From: Pseudomonadota bacterium
Lineage (GTDB): Bacteria; Myxococcota_A; UBA9160; SZUA-336
DNA length: 64,000 bases
Direction of reading: 5' to 3'
Assembly (NCBI GenBank): GCA_003247575.1
Contig: QJZC01000009.1
Location: 1-64,000, forward strand
Part shown: in pieces, positions 62,382 to 64,000 of the stretch
Numbering within the stretch: position 1 is the first letter of the stretch
Layout: each line of letters starts with the position of its first letter
The notes under the pieces: model-generated
Told to the model about the DNA's origin: nothing
The model's database searches: none
The model's input: only the letters and a program-made list of their open reading frames with translations
Position numbers and translations under genes: made by a program

Positions 62382-63307
62382 CGATCTCGATTCCGGCGTG
62401 CCTCTCTGCGCTGCTCGAGTTCATCGAGTGTGCGCGGCCAGTCCTGCTTGAGCAGCCGCGACAATGCCCGATCTGCCAACAGGCGTCCCGCATTCTGACA
62501 GCGCGCGCAGTAGTTCGACTCGTTGCTCGCATAGACGATGCGCTGTACAGGGGCCGCGCAGCGCGGACAGGGCTGCCCGAAGCGCCCGTGCACTGCCATC
62601 TCAGGTCGAAAGGGAGTCACCTTCTCCGGAAAGCCGTCGCCCGATTCCAGACGCAACCGTTCGATCCACTCGAGCAGCACGCTACGCACCGCCTCGAACA
62701 AAGCAGAGGCTTCGTCGGGTGTGAGCGCCGTCGTGAGCTTGAATGGCGAAAGGCACGCTCGATGCAAGATCTCATCTGAATAGGCGTTTCCGATCCCGCT
62801 CACGAGCCGCGGATCCGTAAGCGCACGCTTCAGCGTATGCCTCTCGCTGCTCAGGCGCTCAACAAAGGCAGCTTCATCGGCAGCCAGCACATCCAGCCCA
62901 CCCCGGTCGTACTCCCGCAGCGATGAGCCTCCCGCAAGCGCATGAAGCGAGGCCCGCCGCTTCGTCCCTGCCTCGGTCAAGCAGAGGCAGCCATCCGCAA
63001 ACTCGAAACGCGCGAGCTCAGCGCGCGTGGGACGCCTGCGTCCTCCGGATTTCGTCAACGGACGCCAATGCAGACGACCTGCGATCATGAGATGGATCAG
63101 CAGGTACAGATCCCCCTCGAAGGAGAGCACGATGCGCTTCCCAAGATGCGAGGCGCGCACCACGCGCACCGCCTCGAACCGATCCAGTGTCGGCTCGACC
63201 GTGCGCAGAACGAACGGACTCGCGATCTCGATACGCAACAGCTCCTGCCCCACGACCTTGCGATCGAGCGCGGCGACGTAGGTCAGAATGTCAGGAAGCT
63301 CCGGCAC
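62378..63307 (-). CDS. Fpg/Nei-family DNA glycosylase
   Basis: From GTG 63307 the 309-residue protein begins with the catalytic (M)PELPD, where Pro2 is the N-terminal nucleophile and Glu3 the acid. Conserved features are the beta-turn lysine region ASHLGKRI, the helix-two-turn-helix GIGNAYSDEIL and a C-terminal zinc finger with CPRC and CARC. It removes oxidised bases such as 8-oxoguanine and then cuts the strand. Whether it is an Fpg (purine) or Nei (pyrimidine) type cannot be decided by eye. The open frame to 63370 precedes the invariant Pro and is rejected. Confidence 0.9.
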   Translation of the reverse strand: MPELPDILTYVAALDRKVVGQELLRIEIASPFVLRTVEPTLDRFEAVRVVRASHLGKRIVLSFEGDLYLLIHLMIAGRLHWRPLTKSGGRRRPTRAELARFEFADGCLCLTEAGTKRRASLHALAGGSSLREYDRGGLDVLAADEAAFVERLSSERHTLKRALTDPRLVSGIGNAYSDEILHRACLSPFKLTTALTPDEASALFEAVRSVLLEWIERLRLESGDGFPEKVTPFRPEMAVHGRFGQPCPRCAAPVQRIVYASNESNYCARCQNAGRLLADRALSRLLKQDWPRTLDELEQRREARRNRDR

Positions 63308-63453
63308 GACCCGAGTATACGCGCTCGCCTCGCCACCGAACGCGCCCGGCTCTGGTAGACTGAAGGCCACGGGTTCCCATGCGCGCCTGCAAGAAGGCCG
63401 ATGACTGGATGCATTTCTGGGACGCCCTGGGACAGCTTCGAAACGGAGACGAG

Positions 63454-63993
63454 ATGTCGAACGAAGATGCGACGCCGCCGAGCGCAGAGCCGGAGCTCTC
63501 CTCTCGAGAGAGCCTCATCACTCAAGACATGCACGAACGCAAGGGGATCTGGGCAGGCGAGCGCCTCTCACCTCCGATCTCCGAGTCCGACATTCGGAAA
63601 TGGGCGATCGCCACCTACTGGCCCGAGAGGCCACCACCGATTTACTGGGATGCCGATTATGCGAAGACCACTCGCTACGAAGGCATCATCGCCCCCCCGG
63701 ACTTCAACCCGTTCGCATGGCCGATCGAGCGGGCGCACCCGCATCTTAGGGCCCTAGGCGCACGCCGCGGCGGCGCGCGCACACGCGGCATGAACGGCGG
63801 CCAGACGGATACATACGGGGTGCCGATGCGCCCAGGCGACATCATCCGCAGCCGGACCCGCCTGCGAAACTGGGAGGAACGCGAAGGTCGACTCGGCCTG
63901 ACACTCTACACCTACACCGAGACCGAGTGGACGAATCAACAGTCCGAGCTGGTGCGACGTCGGATCTCTACCGGCATCCGCTATCGGGTCTAG
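63454..63993 (+). CDS. FAS1-like/MaoC-type dehydratase domain protein
   Basis: I start at ATG 63454 (179 residues); the frame to 63379 has no site. The protein has the N-terminal hot-dog MaoC dehydratase pattern: ISESDIRKWAIATYWPE, PPIYWDADYAKTTRYEGIIAPPDF, and MRPGDIIRSRTRL with a late GL...Y..TE element. Such half-size FAS1-like domains usually pair with a second hot-dog protein to hydrate 2-enoyl-CoA or 2-enoyl-ACP substrates. The partner may lie beyond the window, which ends seven bases later. Confidence 0.82.
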   Translation: MSNEDATPPSAEPELSSRESLITQDMHERKGIWAGERLSPPISESDIRKWAIATYWPERPPPIYWDADYAKTTRYEGIIAPPDFNPFAWPIERAHPHLRALGARRGGARTRGMNGGQTDTYGVPMRPGDIIRSRTRLRNWEEREGRLGLTLYTYTETEWTNQQSELVRRRISTGIRYRV

Positions 63994-64000
63994 AGGAGCC

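Overview
This is a contiguous, densely coded, high-GC chromosomal segment carrying about 54 protein genes and one tRNA gene. I see no rRNA operon, insertion sequence, phage gene, integrase or CRISPR array. Codon bias is strong enough that long open frames occur antisense to almost every real gene. The gene types point to a free-living Gram-negative bacterium: ExbB/ExbD energisers, an OmpA lipoprotein, at least seven likely lipoproteins with lipoboxes, a sigma-54 activator, and many acyl-CoA, LLM and MaoC-type enzymes. A myxobacterial or other former deltaproteobacterial lineage is my best guess. That is inference from gene content and not a phylogenetic placement.

Layout. 1-4.7 kb (minus): envelope module exbD-exbB-VWA-OmpA plus an M28 peptidase. 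4.8-9.3 kb: a ComM-type AAA ATPase on plus faces a minus operon (TPR, PHP phosphoesterase, threonine aldolase, YkgJ cysteine-cluster protein) across a strong hairpin terminator. 9.4-13.8 kb: sigma-54 activator, TPR protein, pyridoxamine oxidase, membrane metallophosphoesterase. 13.9-21.0 kb (plus): SppA protease, an isopropylmalate/citramalate-synthase-type enzyme and three uncharacterised lipoproteins. 21.0-26.5 kb: a structured convergent spacer, an FHA protein with a degenerate cyclase domain, TetR, a PA0069-type radical SAM enzyme, a cupin and an orphan CpaF-type ATPase. 26.5-31.6 kb (minus): glycolate oxidase glcDEF behind a TPR/zincin protein. 31.7-35.4 kb (minus): a possible structured RNA, zinc-ribbon coiled coil, cupin, S4 protein and a TPR/GT-B-like protein. 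35.7-41 kb (plus): type IA topoisomerase with a lysine-rich tail, then the putrescine genes aguB-aguA and a membrane protein. 40.9-47.5 kb: VOC protein, TypA, SDR, phosphotransferase and acyl-CoA ligase. 47.9-52.3 kb (plus): active-looking class III cyclase, two lipoproteins and tRNA-Asn. 52.4-53.8 kb (minus): DUF2333 and DUF4389 membrane proteins. 54.0-60.0 kb (minus): the most unusual cluster. 60.3-64.0 kb: an LLM oxidoreductase interrupted by an in-frame TGA, a DUF1062 protein, an Fpg-type glycosylase and a FAS1/MaoC-like dehydratase.

The best candidate for an undescribed system is the minus-strand cassette at 54.0-60.0 kb. It contains a PLD-family protein, an unrecognised 166-aa protein, a GMC flavoprotein with an Fe-S-type cysteine triad, a ferritin-like protein of the VioB/RebD type, an SRPBCC protein and an unrecognised 141-aa protein. 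The GMC, ferritin-like and SRPBCC frames overlap each other by 8 and 4 bases, which suggests coupled translation and a shared substrate. Other points worth following are the FHA/pseudo-cyclase, the structured spacers at 21.0-21.5 and 31.7-31.9 kb, the hairpin over the ribosome-binding site of the DUF1062 gene, and the nonsense codon in the LLM gene.
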